Positions 6,439 to 7,058 of a stretch of DNA of 7,058 nt are shown piece by piece. A program made the position numbers and the translations under genes. Numbering within the stretch: the stretch's first letter is position 1; the number at the start of each line of letters is the position of its first letter. Below the pieces are notes generated by a model. It saw only the letters and a program-made list of their open reading frames with translations. It had not been told where the DNA came from and did not search any database. Origin of the DNA: JBFKOL01 sp041628815 (GTDB taxonomy: Bacteria > Bacteroidota > Bacteroidia > Chitinophagales > Saprospiraceae). The stretch covers positions 1 to 7,058 of the forward strand of contig JBFKOL010000231.1 of NCBI GenBank assembly GCA_041628815.1. Reading direction: 5' to 3'.

Positions 6439-7058
6439 CTATCTAAGTTCTTGATCAATTGCCTTGATGAGTTGAATGGTCTTTTCCTTCTTGTCCAAAG
6501 CATCACTGATCAAATCGGATTTCCATGTGATCTTGCCTTTTAAAAAGTAATAAAATTCTTTCTCAGGCCACATATGTTGTAGTTCACCAAATTGTCTCAT
6601 TAACGGAGTTGTCCGGTCCGAGAAGTAGGCCATAGATACATCTCTAATTACGGTAGTAAAGTTTTCATATTCCTTCTCATGAAGTTCGACGACATTCACT
6701 CGCAATGAATCAGAAGAGATAATGTCTGTACCCTGGTATTTCAATGTTTCATACGAAGATGTCGTAAGGGCAATTTGCTCAAGGTAGGTTATTCCTTCAG
6801 CATACCTCTCCAATGAATCGTGATAAGCAATATGATTGTCCAAATACCTGATCATGGTCTCCATATTCCTCACACGCGTACCTTGCATTGCGACAAAATC
6901 ATCAAATACTTGCACATTGAGTGCCAGGTTGGCTTTAAGCTCCCTTAATGTCTTGGTTTCCCTGATTTTATCCTTGCGCGTCTCGTTCCAGTTGTTGATT
7001 TGAAGCGCAATGAGTATGCCGATGACCACCAGTGCGATCTCTCCAATGGCATAAAGGA
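6439..7058 (-). CDS. DUF6090-type membrane protein (paralogue 6), 5' end beyond window
   Basis: The right window edge cuts this gene. The frame stays open to 7058 and reads LYAIGEIALVVIGILIALQ there, which matches residue 23 onward of its paralogues, so about 22 N-terminal residues are missing. A GTG at 7027-7029 falls inside the membrane helix and is not the start. The visible 205 residues contain the helix, QINNWNETRKDK, a charged stalk, HDSL, SYETL followed by DIISS and LRVNVVEL, and a C-terminal helix (KEKTIQLIKAIDQEL). The P-x-D-F motif is not recognisable, and the sequence there (TTPLMRQF) is divergent. It ends 9 bp before the 5701-6429 start and is the first visible gene in transcription order. 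The function is unknown. Confidence 0.85.
   Translation of the reverse strand, partial: LYAIGEIALVVIGILIALQINNWNETRKDKIRETKTLRELKANLALNVQVFDDFVAMQGTRVRNMETMIRYLDNHIAYHDSLERYAEGITYLEQIALTTSSYETLKYQGTDIISSDSLRVNVVELHEKEYENFTTVIRDVSMAYFSDRTTPLMRQFGELQHMWPEKEFYYFLKGKITWKSDLISDALDKKEKTIQLIKAIDQELR

Noticed and set aside
7027..7029. GTG as start of the right-edge gene
   Set aside because: It lies inside the conserved membrane helix, and the frame continues to the window edge with the family sequence LYAIGEIAL.

Overview
The window looks like chromosomal DNA from a member of the Bacteroidota. The main reason is a repeated family of single-pass membrane proteins with the signature LVVIGILIALQINNWN, which I associate with DUF6090, a family of unknown function expanded in Flavobacteriia and Cytophagia. 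Two other points agree: A-rich rather than Shine-Dalgarno-like leaders before most starts, and intergenic GTCCC-GTCA-GGGAC type hairpins of a kind common in that phylum. The genus cannot be told from the sequence.

All eight genes lie on the minus strand, so transcription runs from high to low coordinates. In that order they are: a DUF6090-type gene cut by the right edge (6439-7058), a second one 9 bp downstream (5701-6429), a 488-bp gap filled with hairpin repeats (5213-5700), a third (4457-5212), a 218-bp gap, a fourth (3477-4238), a divergent fifth (2657-3430), an unrelated small membrane-anchored protein (2109-2585), a secreted esterase-type alpha/beta hydrolase (962-2053) and a sixth DUF6090-type gene (203-922). 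From 4238 down to 203 the gaps are only 39-71 bp, which suggests one transcript. The left end (1-202) carries a second copy of a repeat also found in the 488-bp gap.

Six paralogues in about 7 kb, all in one orientation, is the striking feature. They share a basic N-terminus, one membrane helix and the QINNWN exit motif. The predicted periplasmic parts have diverged strongly around a few fixed motifs: D-S/T-L near residue 102, G-Y-E-x-L near 124, P-x-D-F-D/E near 187-200 and a C-terminal ET-x-x-VL-x-x-I helix. The DNA of the conserved leader is mosaic between copies, which points to recombination or gene conversion. No enzymatic residues are visible in the family. A reasonable inference is a set of envelope-anchored helical sensors, binding proteins or scaffolds under diversification, but the sequence does not show what they bind. 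The esterase is the only gene with a predictable chemistry.
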